From Acidobacteriota bacterium (lineage in GTDB: Bacteria; Acidobacteriota; Blastocatellia; Pyrinomonadales; Pyrinomonadaceae), in the NCBI GenBank assembly GCA_023389035.1, contig JAEWFC010000015.1:1-64000 (forward strand): a DNA stretch of 64,000 bases. Reading direction: 5' to 3'. The position numbers and the translations under genes were made by a program. The notes beneath the pieces are model-generated. The model saw nothing but the letters and a program-made list of their open reading frames with translations, was not told the origin of the DNA and did not search any database. Below, in pieces: positions 1 through 8,021 of the stretch. Position 1 is the stretch's first letter, and each line of letters begins with the position of its first letter.

Positions 1-5
1 CCGCC

Positions 6-53
6 GTCCGCATGACTCGCTCGGAGGCATGCCTCCGAGCGAGTCATGCGGAC
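6..53. repeat. 48-bp perfect palindrome
   Basis: Two 23-nt arms (6-28 and 31-53) are exact reverse complements around a central AT, so the whole 48 bp reads the same on both strands. The arms begin GTCCGCATGACTCGC. No T-tract follows on either side, so it does not look like an ordinary intrinsic terminator. It lies downstream of the minus-strand lolA-like gene. It may be a REP-type mobile palindrome or the end of a transcript from outside the window; the sequence alone does not decide. Confidence 0.85.
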
Positions 54-126
54 AAGTTCTCCTTAACCCGAGGACTCCAATTTAACTTGGTAACAATGTG
101 GGGAGGTTTACAAACCAGGCGCAGCA

Positions 127-153
127 AGGGCCCGGCACGCGAGCCGAGGCCCT
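127..153 (-). terminator. GC-rich hairpin after the lolA-like gene
   Basis: AGGGCC (127-132) pairs with GGCCCT (148-153), and CGGC (133-136) with GCCG (143-146), with one bulged A and a 6-nt loop. It lies 16 nt past the stop of the minus-strand lolA-like gene. The following minus-strand sequence is only weakly T-rich, so termination is inferred and weak. Confidence 0.35.
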
Positions 154-168
154 CTTAATTACACATCC

Positions 169-858
169 CTACTGCTTGATTATCTCGGTACCTTTTGCAG
201 GTTTGACCTCGAATACGGAACCCTTGATACTGTTGTTACGCTTGATCCCGCTGAATCGAAGAAGATCTGTATCCTTGTTATGAGCGGTGACACGGATCTG
301 GACGGGCATCCCGTCACCGTTAACCCACATTTCCGCACTTTGAAAGCTCTCGCGGGCCTTCGGGTTAAGGCGAATATGCCAGACCTCAGAGCCTTCCAAA
401 TTTACCTGACCGACATACTGTGCAGTGTACTTCGCCCTCAATTCAGCTTCCGACATATTCATCATGCTAAGTACTCCCCCACCGGCTTTTCCAACATTTT
501 GCGAGGATGTTGAGCCGCGATAAGCTCGTTTAATATCAGGAATATACAGTTGATATAAACCATTAGCGATCGAAAGGATCTCTCGACGCGGCTTCGTCCA
601 AGTGAGAAGGACCTTTGACTCAGTGCGGTTCTTCGACGGAACGAAAACTACCGTACCCGACGAATCCTCAGAGGTGCCGATCTGCGAGTTAGCCTGCACC
701 CTGTAAACGTTCGCCTCCATTGATTTCAACGCTTTATAGTGCGTATCCATTCGCTTCATGATCTCGCGGATATTGCTTTGGGCATGAGCCGTATGTCCCG
801 CCGAGAGAATGAAAATGACGGCAAATGCCGTGAATAAATATGTGTTTATTGATCTCAT
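169..858 (-). CDS. LolA-like outer-membrane lipoprotein carrier / sorting protein
   Basis: Likely periplasmic carrier of the LolA/LppX fold, which shields acyl chains of lipoproteins or other lipids between membranes. The product (229 aa from this start) opens with a clear signal peptide, MRSINTYLFTAFAVIF..., ending in an AHAQ cleavage site. The mature part has the alternating beta-strand pattern of the family: an early segment on a helix (MKRMDTHYKALKSMEANV), then strands that mention lipid-carrier-type features such as YQLYIPDIKRAYRG and EVWHIRLNPKA. An upstream start 16 codons earlier exists, but it would bury the signal peptide, so I chose the ATG at 858. It is the last gene of a minus-strand cluster with a LolB-like lipoprotein and a LolD-like ATPase, which supports a lipid or lipoprotein transport role. 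The exact cargo cannot be told. Confidence 0.75.
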   Translation of the reverse strand: MRSINTYLFTAFAVIFILSAGHTAHAQSNIREIMKRMDTHYKALKSMEANVYRVQANSQIGTSEDSSGTVVFVPSKNRTESKVLLTWTKPRREILSIANGLYQLYIPDIKRAYRGSTSSQNVGKAGGGVLSMMNMSEAELRAKYTAQYVGQVNLEGSEVWHIRLNPKARESFQSAEMWVNGDGMPVQIRVTAHNKDTDLLRFSGIKRNNSIKGSVFEVKPAKGTEIIKQ

Positions 859-935
859 AAGAGTCGCCCCGAATCGGTCAACAGAAATATGTTCGGTATT
901 GACCATGGAGTTCCGAATGCATCGGCGAACATTGA

Positions 936-1124
936 CTATCGTATGGGTGATAAGCCACTATCTTTGACGGCCTGCGATGGGGTTTTGGTTGTAACCCTTT
1001 CAGGTTTGGCGAACCAGGATTTCGGCGTGAAAAAGATAAATGCCACAATAAGCAGGCAGAAAACGACGTAGACCGACGTTTCTCTCGGGTAATCCCACAT
1101 TATGAATCGCATGATGCGTTGCAT
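936..1124 (-). CDS. 62-aa single-span membrane protein
   Basis: Small protein of unknown family. A hydrophobic segment (YVVFCLLIVAFIFFTP, about residues 19-34) is flanked by Arg/Lys/Trp and should form one membrane helix; the tail is polar. It begins 9 nt after the stop of the ATPase gene and ends before the lolA-like gene, on the same strand, so it is probably cotranscribed with the transport cluster. An internal ATG (residue 5) is an alternative start. It is far too short to be an ABC permease of the LolC/MacB type. Confidence 0.55.
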   Translation of the reverse strand: MQRIMRFIMWDYPRETSVYVVFCLLIVAFIFFTPKSWFAKPERVTTKTPSQAVKDSGLSPIR

Positions 1125-1133
1125 TGATACTCA

Positions 1134-1808
1134 CTATTCAACCACATGACCGTCACGCATTCTGATCGTCCGCGAGCAGACCGCAGCTGCCTCAGGGTTG
1201 TGGGTGATCATTATAATGGTCTGGTTAAATTCCTTATTTAACTTTCGGAACATATCCAGTACGATCTGCGAATTTTCCGTATCAAGGTTTCCCGTCGGCT
1301 CGTCTGCCAGAATTATAGCAGGGCTATTGATTACCGCTCGAGCAAGCGCTACGCGCTGCTGCTCACCACCGGACATTTCTAGCGGCTTGTGATGCATTTT
1401 GTCCTCGAGCTTCAGCAGTTTCAGTACTTCACGGCGGTTTACGCCATCACTGCTACCGTTGCCACTATGGATCTTCTCGGCAAGCTTAAGATTCCCTTCC
1501 GCCGTAAGCGTAGGAAATAAATTGAAACGCTGGAAAACAAATCCTATCTTTCTACGACGAATATCGGTTCGCTGGGCATCGGACACCTGTGCGAGATCTT
1601 CGCCGTCTATCACAATGCTTCCGGATGTCGGACTCAGTAATCCTCCGAGCAAATGCAGCAGGGTCGACTTACCGCAGCCTGAGGGCCCCATTATGGCTAC
1701 GAACTCGCCCGCTTCCACAGTAAGCGAAACCCCGCGAAGAGCGGGGACATCGAGCTTTCCGATCCGGTAAGACTTAACCAGGTCCGTGGTCTCTAAAATC
1801 GTCGTCAT
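1134..1808 (-). CDS. ABC transporter ATP-binding protein, LolD/MacB type
   Basis: Cytoplasmic ATPase subunit of an ABC system, 224 aa, the usual size for LolD/MacB/FtsE-like ATPases. Visible motifs in order: Walker A GPSGCGKST (residues 41-49), Q-loop in FVFQRFNLFP (about 90-99), signature MSGGEQQR (145-152), Walker B IILADEPTGNLD (165-176), and the switch histidine in MITHNPEAA. The spacing of ADEPTGNLD after the signature is typical of the LolD/MacB branch. It starts 6 nt after the lipoprotein gene and is followed closely by the 62-aa membrane peptide and the LolA-like gene. No permease gene is present in the cluster; the partner is unknown. Lipoprotein release or lipid export is inferred from the neighbours. 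Confidence 0.85.
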   Translation of the reverse strand: MTTILETTDLVKSYRIGKLDVPALRGVSLTVEAGEFVAIMGPSGCGKSTLLHLLGGLLSPTSGSIVIDGEDLAQVSDAQRTDIRRRKIGFVFQRFNLFPTLTAEGNLKLAEKIHSGNGSSDGVNRREVLKLLKLEDKMHHKPLEMSGGEQQRVALARAVINSPAIILADEPTGNLDTENSQIVLDMFRKLNKEFNQTIIMITHNPEAAAVCSRTIRMRDGHVVE

Positions 1809-1814
1809 CTGATA

Positions 1815-2897
1815 CTACTGAAACCGGGTGGTCGAATTGCTGATCGGCGTTCCAGCCGGTTTCGCTGTCGTCTGCTGAGCAGATGCTTCCCGGAGCTTAA
1901 GATCAAGGTCAAGCTCCCTCAGTTCCCAGCTGTTCTCAAGCATAAACGCCGTGGCCGGATACGAATTGCCGATCTTTACGGACTCTGGTGACTGATATGT
2001 GAGCTTCATCGAGTACTTCTCTTGCGGACGCGTCACCGTTATCTGCAGGGGCAAACGGTCATAATCCGCCGACGCCGTCAGCTTTCCCTCAATGCCATAA
2101 GTGATATCGGACGCGATCTCACCTTTGGAATCAAAGATCTGCTGACGTGCGAGCCGTATCTTAACGTTTCGATCAAACCAGAACCGTCGAGCGATAACAA
2201 CTTTTCCGCTCACGTCACGCGAAAACTCATCAAGCAGATAATAACCGCGGTTTACCTTCCTGAGTGCAGATTTCTTCGGCTCACGCTCATCTTCTTCGAT
2301 CTGATAGATCGTGCTGAGCGTGTACAACATGTCTTCGGAGATCGGGCGCACCAACAAAGCGTCGGTAAAATGTTGTGGACGAAGGTTAGCAAAAGCGTTT
2401 ACATTTTGCCTGATCGCTCCGTCCCCATTTTCGGCATCCAATTGTTTTTGCAGCGCAGAATAATCCGCATCATTGGTCCCCATCACAAACTGCTTGTACT
2501 TCCCGCTTCCCCCGTCCTGGAGTATAGCGACCCTGAACCTTTCGCCGTCCGAGGTCATCTGTGCAACGTCTGATTTGATGACCGGCACTTGAACCTTCAG
2601 GTATATATTCGCCGGCCGCTGCACCACGATCTGCCCGTCCGCTGCACGATAAACTTCCTTGTTACCGAACTGAGCAAAGGAATTATCCTCGAACTTCAAA
2701 TTCATACGCGCCTCGATCGAACCGACACGAGCGAATCGATCGATCTCAGCAAGCAATTGTTCTTGTGTAGCGTTCTCAGTACTTAGCAACGTCGGCGTCT
2801 TCTGTTCAGATTTGACGACACTGCAAGACGCAGAAAACAAAACGGCAACAATGAGAATGTATAAATGCTTTTTCAACTTTATTTGCGGGGTAAACAT
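1815..2897 (-). CDS. LolA/LolB-fold outer-membrane lipoprotein
   Basis: Predicted lipoprotein of 360 aa. From the ATG at 2897 the product starts with basic residues and a hydrophobic stretch ending in a lipobox, FSASC, which would be cleaved and acylated at the Cys. A longer reading frame exists upstream but puts 50 unlikely residues before the signal peptide. The mature region (EQLLAEIDRFARVGSIEARMN, split here only for length, and later strands) resembles the half-open beta-barrel of the LolA/LolB superfamily as used in acidobacterial lipoproteins. It heads the cluster with the ATPase and the LolA-like protein, so it may accept the cargo at the outer membrane. The C-terminus is polar and Thr/Ser-rich. 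Family assignment is an inference from pattern, not a search. Confidence 0.6.
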   Translation of the reverse strand: MFTPQIKLKKHLYILIVAVLFSASCSVVKSEQKTPTLLSTENATQEQLLAEIDRFARVGSIEARMNLKFEDNSFAQFGNKEVYRAADGQIVVQRPANIYLKVQVPVIKSDVAQMTSDGERFRVAILQDGGSGKYKQFVMGTNDADYSALQKQLDAENGDGAIRQNVNAFANLRPQHFTDALLVRPISEDMLYTLSTIYQIEEDEREPKKSALRKVNRGYYLLDEFSRDVSGKVVIARRFWFDRNVKIRLARQQIFDSKGEIASDITYGIEGKLTASADYDRLPLQITVTRPQEKYSMKLTYQSPESVKIGNSYPATAFMLENSWELRELDLDLKLREASAQQTTAKPAGTPISNSTTRFQ

Positions 2898-3009
2898 CTT
2901 CGAGGTCAGATGTCGGAATACCCATGTCTGTTGTCCTCTAGGTATGCCAGCGAACAATAACAAGCCATCAAACGGAAAATCATAGCACGCCGAAATGCGT
3001 ACACCTAAC

Positions 3010-3060
3010 CAATAAAAGACGCGGAAAGCAAGGCAGTTTTGCCTCACCGTCCGCGACTTT
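3010..3060 (-). terminator. Bidirectional-looking terminator closing the act-cox operon
   Basis: CGCGGA (3020-3025) pairs with TCCGCG (3050-3055), and AGGCA (3031-3035) pairs with TGCCT (3040-3044) inside it. On the minus strand the stem is followed by TCTTTTATT; on the plus strand by CTTTTTTG. It lies just after the stop of coxD, the last gene of the respiratory operon, and before the promoter region of the lipoprotein gene. Confidence 0.75.
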
Positions 3061-3074
3061 TTTGTGATCGTTAG

Positions 3075-3422
3075 TTACGCTCCGAAAACCCCAAGCCCGC
3101 GGGTAAAGTAGTCTGCCATCGTGTAAGCAAACATGATCGCCAGCCAGAAAAAGCTTGCCACCGCGGAAAGCCATATGAGCTTCGGGCTCCAATAGACATG
3201 CATGAAGAAAAGCATGACGAACGTCATTTTCGTAAACGCAATAAGCAGTGCAAGCAGTGTGTTCGCACCCGGGAATATCGAGTCAAGGTCCCAAAATGAC
3301 GATATGTAGGTGAATATCGTACCAAAGATCAATATTCCAAAGACGGCAAAGTACCCGGGAAAGCCGATATGCCCGCCTTCATGATCGTGATCGTGGTCGT
3401 TGTCGTAGTGTTTCTCAGCCAT
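3075..3422 (-). CDS. ctaF: Cytochrome c oxidase subunit IV, prokaryotic type
   Basis: Small accessory membrane subunit of the heme-copper oxidase. The 115-aa product begins MAEKHYDNDHDHDHEGG, a His/Asp-rich N-terminus, then has three hydrophobic helices (FAVFGILIFGTIFTYIS; LLALLIAFTKMTFVMLFFMH; LIWLSAVASFFWLAIMFAYT), the layout of the prokaryotic COX4 family. The helix-2 pattern KMTFVMLFFMHVYWS is characteristic. The start at 3422 lies 2 nt after the coxC stop; a longer upstream frame would overlap coxC by over 150 nt and is rejected. It is the last gene of the operon, followed by a terminator. Confidence 0.85.
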   Translation of the reverse strand: MAEKHYDNDHDHDHEGGHIGFPGYFAVFGILIFGTIFTYISSFWDLDSIFPGANTLLALLIAFTKMTFVMLFFMHVYWSPKLIWLSAVASFFWLAIMFAYTMADYFTRGLGVFGA

Positions 3423-3424
3423 AA

Positions 3425-4357
3425 CTAAGCGTGCAGAAAGTGTCGTCCAAGCAAATACAGCAGAGGGAATAAGAAGATCCAAACGATATCGACAAAGTGC
3501 CAATAAAGACCCGAGATCTCGACCGGGGCATAATATTCCGGCCCATACGTCCGTCTCCAAGCCATTATGCCGAGCCATGCCATCAGCCCAAGTCCGATTA
3601 TCATATGCAGAGCATGAAGGCCTGTCATCACAAAGTAAATGTAGTAAAAGATGCGTATCTTGTCGCGGTATTTATTCGGATCAAAAACCCCGTTCGAGAA
3701 ATAGCCGACACGCTCTGCGTCTGTTAAATACTGCTTGCCTGTCGTCTTTTCCTTTTCTAAAGCGTAGTCCAGCACATGATGTCCATAGTTCCACTGAAAT
3801 TCGCCTTGCGGATTCACATACGGCTTTTTATCGTCCGTTGCTGCTGCAGCGTGTGCCCGTGTTTCGAAAGGCAGCACGAACTTATCAGACTCTGATAACC
3901 CCGCCTTCGTTTCGCCACCGGCCTTCGCCTTCTTATTCCAACCGGCCACAGGTACAAGCCCGCTGTTGTACTTGTCGGTGTACTCAATGACCTTCACTCC
4001 AAGGAAGACGGTGCCGAAGATCATAGTCAGTATGATCATGATCACCTGCATATTGCGATTTCCACGTTGCGCGTAAAATACCGCAAGGGCCATCGTTAAG
4101 CTGCTGACGATCAGAACGAGCGTGTTCAAGCCACCCCAGAATGCATCGAGGTGGTTACTGCCCTCAGCGAATGCGAGCGGGAACCGCGAGCGAAACACCA
4201 AATATGCCGTGAACAGACCGCCGAAGAACATGATCTCCTGCACCAGGAACATCCACATCCCGAGAGTCACAGATTCTTCCTGCTGCTTCATGTCCTCGAA
4301 CTGATGCTGCAGTCCGGGTGCGTGATGATGGTCGTGTGTGTCTGCGTGTGACGACAT
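3425..4357 (-). CDS. ctaE: Cytochrome c oxidase subunit III
   Basis: Seven-helix membrane subunit of the aa3/caa3 oxidase. It begins with a His-rich cytoplasmic tail (HADTHDHHHAPG), then LGMWMFLVQEIMFFGGLFTA, the first conserved helix of subunit III with its conserved Glu, and ends with GLYWHFVDIVWIFLFPLLYL, the classical last helix. Between helices 3 and 4 there is a long polar insert (about residues 130-210, including ETKAGLSESDKFVLPFETRA) that is larger than in model enzymes and should face one side of the membrane. It starts 15 nt after coxA and is followed by the subunit IV gene with a 2-nt gap, so translation is probably coupled. Confidence 0.93.
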   Translation of the reverse strand: MSSHADTHDHHHAPGLQHQFEDMKQQEESVTLGMWMFLVQEIMFFGGLFTAYLVFRSRFPLAFAEGSNHLDAFWGGLNTLVLIVSSLTMALAVFYAQRGNRNMQVIMIILTMIFGTVFLGVKVIEYTDKYNSGLVPVAGWNKKAKAGGETKAGLSESDKFVLPFETRAHAAAATDDKKPYVNPQGEFQWNYGHHVLDYALEKEKTTGKQYLTDAERVGYFSNGVFDPNKYRDKIRIFYYIYFVMTGLHALHMIIGLGLMAWLGIMAWRRTYGPEYYAPVEISGLYWHFVDIVWIFLFPLLYLLGRHFLHA

Positions 4358-4371
4358 AATCGAATTACAAA

Positions 4372-6048
4372 CTAGCTAACTACCGAAGGCTGAATTCTTT
4401 TCCGTGCTCCATCCAGGTCTAGCCCGCTCTCTTCACTGAAATCGTACGCCTCCCAAGTGACGATAGGCGTATTCTCAAAGTTTTCGGTTGGCGGCGGTGA
4501 ACTGGTACGCCACTCCAGGCCGGGAAGCATCCATGGATTGTCACCTGCGGGTTTACCGTAGATCAACGAATGCGTAAGGTATGCTACAGGCATCAACAGG
4601 CCTACACCAAGAACAGAAGCTCCCGCTGTAGAGAAAATGTTTAGAACTTGTAGTTCCGCCGGGTACGACGCGTAGCGTCTCGGCATACCCTGATAACCGA
4701 GAATAAACTGAGGGAAAAATGTAAGGTTAAACCCGATGAAAACAAGCATCGCAGAGATCTTGCCCCAAAATTCGGAATACATTTTACCCGTCATCTTCGG
4801 CCACCAATAATGGATCCCGCCCAAGTAAGCGATCACCTGTCCGCCGACCATCACGTAATGAAAGTGAGCAACGACGAAATATGTATCCGTAAGGTGGACC
4901 GTTAGCCCGACCGACCCAAGAAATAATCCTGTCAGGCCTCCAATAAGGAACAAGCCCATGAACCCGATCGCATAAAGCATCGGAGTGTCGTACGAGATAG
5001 ACCCCTTATAAAGCGTTGCGGTCCAGTTGAACATCTTGATCGCGGAAGGAACGGCCACGACCATCGTCAGGAACGAGAAAACTAGCCCGGCGTAGATCGA
5101 TTGCCCGCTGACGAACATGTGATGTCCCCAGACCAAGAATCCGAAGACTGCGATCGCAATACTCGAGAAAGCGATAAACTCGTAACCGAAAATTTTCTTT
5201 CGCGAAAAATTCGAGATCAGTTCGCTTATCACACCCATTCCCGGCAGGATCATGATGTATACCGCGGGGTGCGAATAGAACCAGAAAAGATGCTGATAAA
5301 GGATCGGATCCCCGCCTATCGCAGGGTCGAATATACCGACCTGAGCGAACCTTTCTATGGCTAGCAGTAGTACGGTGATCGCTATGACCGGCGTGCCGAG
5401 GATCATTACGAGGCTCGTTGCGTACTGTGCCCAGACGAAGAGAGGCAGACGGAACCACGTCATTCCAGGAGCTCTCATCGTATGGATCGTGACAATAAAG
5501 TTAAGCCCGGTCAGTATTGACGAAAATCCGTTAATGAATATGCCCAGCCCGACCGCCATTACATAGGAATTAGAGAATGTGGTGCTGTATGGCGTGTAAA
5601 AGGTCCAACCGGTATCGACTCCGCCCTGCAGCAATGCGTAAATAGTCAGAGCCCCACCAACCCAATAGATATATAGGCTGAGCAGATTGATGCGGGGCAG
5701 TGCAAGGTCCTTGGCGCCGATCATGATCGGCAGCAGGAAGTTCCCCAATATCGCCGGAATTGACGGTATTAGGAAGAAGAAGATCATCAAGATCCCGTGT
5801 TGCGTGAAAACCTTGTTATATGTCGCCGATTGGAGCAGATCACTTTCCGGCGTAAGAAGTTCCAGTCGGATCGCGCCTGCATATAAGCCGCCTGCGAGAA
5901 AGAACAGCGACACGGAGATCAAATACATGATCGCGATCCGTTTGTGGTCTTTCGTAAGCAACCACGACTTCAGCGTGTAGCCGTTCGTCAGGTAATTCGG
6001 TTTCGGCTCGACCGGATAACCGGCGGCCAATGCATCAGCGTTTTGCAT
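4372..6048 (-). CDS. ctaD: Cytochrome c oxidase subunit I, A2-type
   Basis: Catalytic subunit with low-spin heme, high-spin heme and CuB. Twelve hydrophobic helices are visible, with FTQHGILMIFFF (heme ligand His), WFYSHPAVYIMILPGMG (CuB His and cross-linked Tyr), WGHHMFVSGQ (CuB His pair), and TDTYFVVAHFHYVM (heme ligand His pair). The YSHP motif replaces the Glu of A1-type enzymes and places it in the A2 subtype, known from thermophile and Rhodothermus caa3 oxidases. The ATG at 6048 lies 2 nt after the coxB stop; a TTG at 6054 overlaps that stop and also has an AAGGGG-like ribosome site upstream, so two extra residues are possible. O2 is reduced to water with proton pumping. Confidence 0.95.
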   Translation of the reverse strand: MQNADALAAGYPVEPKPNYLTNGYTLKSWLLTKDHKRIAIMYLISVSLFFLAGGLYAGAIRLELLTPESDLLQSATYNKVFTQHGILMIFFFLIPSIPAILGNFLLPIMIGAKDLALPRINLLSLYIYWVGGALTIYALLQGGVDTGWTFYTPYSTTFSNSYVMAVGLGIFINGFSSILTGLNFIVTIHTMRAPGMTWFRLPLFVWAQYATSLVMILGTPVIAITVLLLAIERFAQVGIFDPAIGGDPILYQHLFWFYSHPAVYIMILPGMGVISELISNFSRKKIFGYEFIAFSSIAIAVFGFLVWGHHMFVSGQSIYAGLVFSFLTMVVAVPSAIKMFNWTATLYKGSISYDTPMLYAIGFMGLFLIGGLTGLFLGSVGLTVHLTDTYFVVAHFHYVMVGGQVIAYLGGIHYWWPKMTGKMYSEFWGKISAMLVFIGFNLTFFPQFILGYQGMPRRYASYPAELQVLNIFSTAGASVLGVGLLMPVAYLTHSLIYGKPAGDNPWMLPGLEWRTSSPPPTENFENTPIVTWEAYDFSEESGLDLDGARKRIQPSVVS

Positions 6049-6050
6049 AA

Positions 6051-7082
6051 TCAATTACCACCCCTTGTATTGCTGTTGGCGGTACTATTGGAACCTGTTT
6101 GAGCGGGTGCTGCCGGTGCTGCCGCTGAAGGAACACTGCCTGCGGGCCCGCTCAACGATTTGATATACGCGACGAGCGACACCAACTGCTCTTCTGTCAC
6201 CTGGCCCTTAAAGGTCGGCATTATCGGTTGATAGCCCTCAACAACCTGTGCTCCCGGATTTAGGATCGAGTTGCGAATGTACGCATCGTCGGCGACGACC
6301 GATTGTCCGCCAACTAGCTTGACCTCTTTGCCAAAAATGCCTTCGAGTTTCGCTCCACGTTGCTGCGGCCCACCGGCGTGGCATGACGCACACCCCAACT
6401 TGTTCTCAAACAGATCTCGGCCCTGCTCGACAGGCGTCTGCCCGGAGACGCTTCCGGCCAGCCAGTTATCAAAATCGCGCTGCTCCATCACATACACGTA
6501 GCCGATCATTCCCGAGTGATTAAGTCCGCAATATTCAGCGCAATAAAGCTGGTATTTACCAGGCTTGTTAGCTTCGAACCACATGTAAGTGTAGCGGCCC
6601 GGTACGACGTCCATCTTTGTACGAAAAGCAGGGATCGAGAAATCGTGCAGAACGTCCTCGGTGGTCATCGTCAGTTTGACCTTTGTGTTGATCGGGACAT
6701 GCAGTTCGTTTATCTCACGCTGGCCGGTGCTGTGCTGGATCTTCCACATCCATTGCTTGCCGACCACAAAAACTTCCATCGCATCATCCGGGATACGGTA
6801 CTGGTTATAGTAAACGTATGCCCCGCCCAGAAAGATCGTCATTGAGATAACGAACGGAATGATCGACCAAACCGTCTCGAGGACCATCGAACCGTGGATC
6901 TCCGCGCCGGTTGCGAATTTTTGCTTTTCGCGGTACTTCACCGAGAAAAAGAAGATCGCAGCTACGATCGGGATCGTGAACACGACGCTCACCAAGATCA
7001 GGTAGAAGTACAAATAATCTACCTGCCAAGCGAAGGTCGACGCGCCTTCCGGAAATAATGGTACCCACGAATTCGATTGCAT
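6051..7082 (-). CDS. ctaC: Cytochrome c oxidase subunit II with fused cytochrome c (caa3)
   Basis: Membrane-anchored CuA subunit, 343 aa. Order: short N-terminus, two helices (YLYFYLILVSVVFTIPIVAA and VWSIIPFVISMTIFLGGAYV), then a periplasmic cupredoxin with CuA ligands His in DVLHDFSIPAF and the cluster YCAEYCGLNHSGM, then a cytochrome c domain with CASCH (near residue 231) and a Met ligand candidate in QPIMPTFKGQ. The fused cytochrome makes this a caa3-type oxidase. The last about 28 residues are Ala/Pro/Ser/Asn-rich (SVPSAAAPAAPAQTGSNS) and look unstructured. It sits 3 nt after the SCO stop, which suits CuA assembly by SCO. No separate soluble cytochrome gene is needed if ACIII hands electrons on directly. 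Confidence 0.95.
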   Translation of the reverse strand: MQSNSWVPLFPEGASTFAWQVDYLYFYLILVSVVFTIPIVAAIFFFSVKYREKQKFATGAEIHGSMVLETVWSIIPFVISMTIFLGGAYVYYNQYRIPDDAMEVFVVGKQWMWKIQHSTGQREINELHVPINTKVKLTMTTEDVLHDFSIPAFRTKMDVVPGRYTYMWFEANKPGKYQLYCAEYCGLNHSGMIGYVYVMEQRDFDNWLAGSVSGQTPVEQGRDLFENKLGCASCHAGGPQQRGAKLEGIFGKEVKLVGGQSVVADDAYIRNSILNPGAQVVEGYQPIMPTFKGQVTEEQLVSLVAYIKSLSGPAGSVPSAAAPAAPAQTGSNSTANSNTRGGN

Positions 7083-7085
7083 AAT

Positions 7086-8015
7086 CTAAACTTGAGCCAT
7101 CGGCGGGTTTTCGCTTCCGGCACCTTTTCTGCCCTTGTTTCTACGCCAAAAAACCAACCCCATCGCACCCATTCCCAACAAAGTCAACACCGCGAAAGCT
7201 CTCAGCACATTCAAAACCGCAAATCCATATTTACCGGTTGAAGGGTCATAGTGATAGCAGTAAAGCAGCAGTTGATCGGCAACATTTCCGACCTTGCTCT
7301 CAGCCGATTCCATCAAGCCCAGCTTGAGGTCTTTTGGCGAATAGTCGATGCCGTAAAAGTACCTTGAAAGCTTACCCTCCGGGGTTACCACCATAACAGC
7401 ACTCGCGTGAGCGAACTGCTCCGACGCTTCGTCCCACTCATACGAGAATCCAGCTGCCTGAGTGACCGCATCAATAGACTCTTGGGTACCGGTGATAAAA
7501 TGCCAGCCCTTCTCTGTGCCCGGTCGTCCGTAACGTTCCATGTAAGCGGACTTTTTATTCTTTGCGAGATCGGCCTTGCCATTCTCCCGAGCGTCAAAGC
7601 TGAGTGCAATGACGTCGAATTCATCTCCTGCGTCAAACGAAACGCCTTTAAGTGATCCCGTAAGCCCGTTCAATACCTGATTGCACAGCATCGGGCATTC
7701 GAAATAAACAAAGGTTAGAATTACGGGACGACCCTTTCCAAAATAGTCACCTAACTTAACCGCATTGCCATCTTCGTCCCTGAACTCGGTCGATAGCGGA
7801 AGGTCCTGGCCGAGTCTTTGTTCAATGCCGATCCGTTTTAGAGGATCTGGCAGGCCGTTAGAAGTGCCGGCCGAAGGGTCATACTTGCGTGGCGAATACA
7901 AAGGCGAATTATAATGCTCATTTTTCTGTGCCGCTGCATCAAACGGCAGAAGGGTCGTCAGGGCCATTAGGCCCAGCGACACCATCAATACACTTTTACG
8001 AACAAAAAACTTCAT
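7086..8015 (-). CDS. SCO1/SenC-family copper chaperone for the oxidase
   Basis: Thioredoxin-fold protein that delivers copper to, or reduces, the CuA site of oxidase subunit II. The 309-aa product has an N-terminal signal/anchor (VLMVSLGLMALTTLLPFDAAAQ), the metal-binding CxxxC motif in YFECPMLCNQVL, and a conserved His in FAHASAVMVV. Unusually for SCO proteins it also has a C-terminal hydrophobic helix (VLRAFAVLTLLGMGAMGLVFW) followed by a basic tail, so it is probably anchored at its C-terminus after signal cleavage. This C-terminal anchor is common in SCO proteins encoded within alternative complex III clusters. It lies between the 180-aa membrane protein and coxB. Confidence 0.9.
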   Translation of the reverse strand: MKFFVRKSVLMVSLGLMALTTLLPFDAAAQKNEHYNSPLYSPRKYDPSAGTSNGLPDPLKRIGIEQRLGQDLPLSTEFRDEDGNAVKLGDYFGKGRPVILTFVYFECPMLCNQVLNGLTGSLKGVSFDAGDEFDVIALSFDARENGKADLAKNKKSAYMERYGRPGTEKGWHFITGTQESIDAVTQAAGFSYEWDEASEQFAHASAVMVVTPEGKLSRYFYGIDYSPKDLKLGLMESAESKVGNVADQLLLYCYHYDPSTGKYGFAVLNVLRAFAVLTLLGMGAMGLVFWRRNKGRKGAGSENPPMAQV

Positions 8016-8021
8016 TACAGA

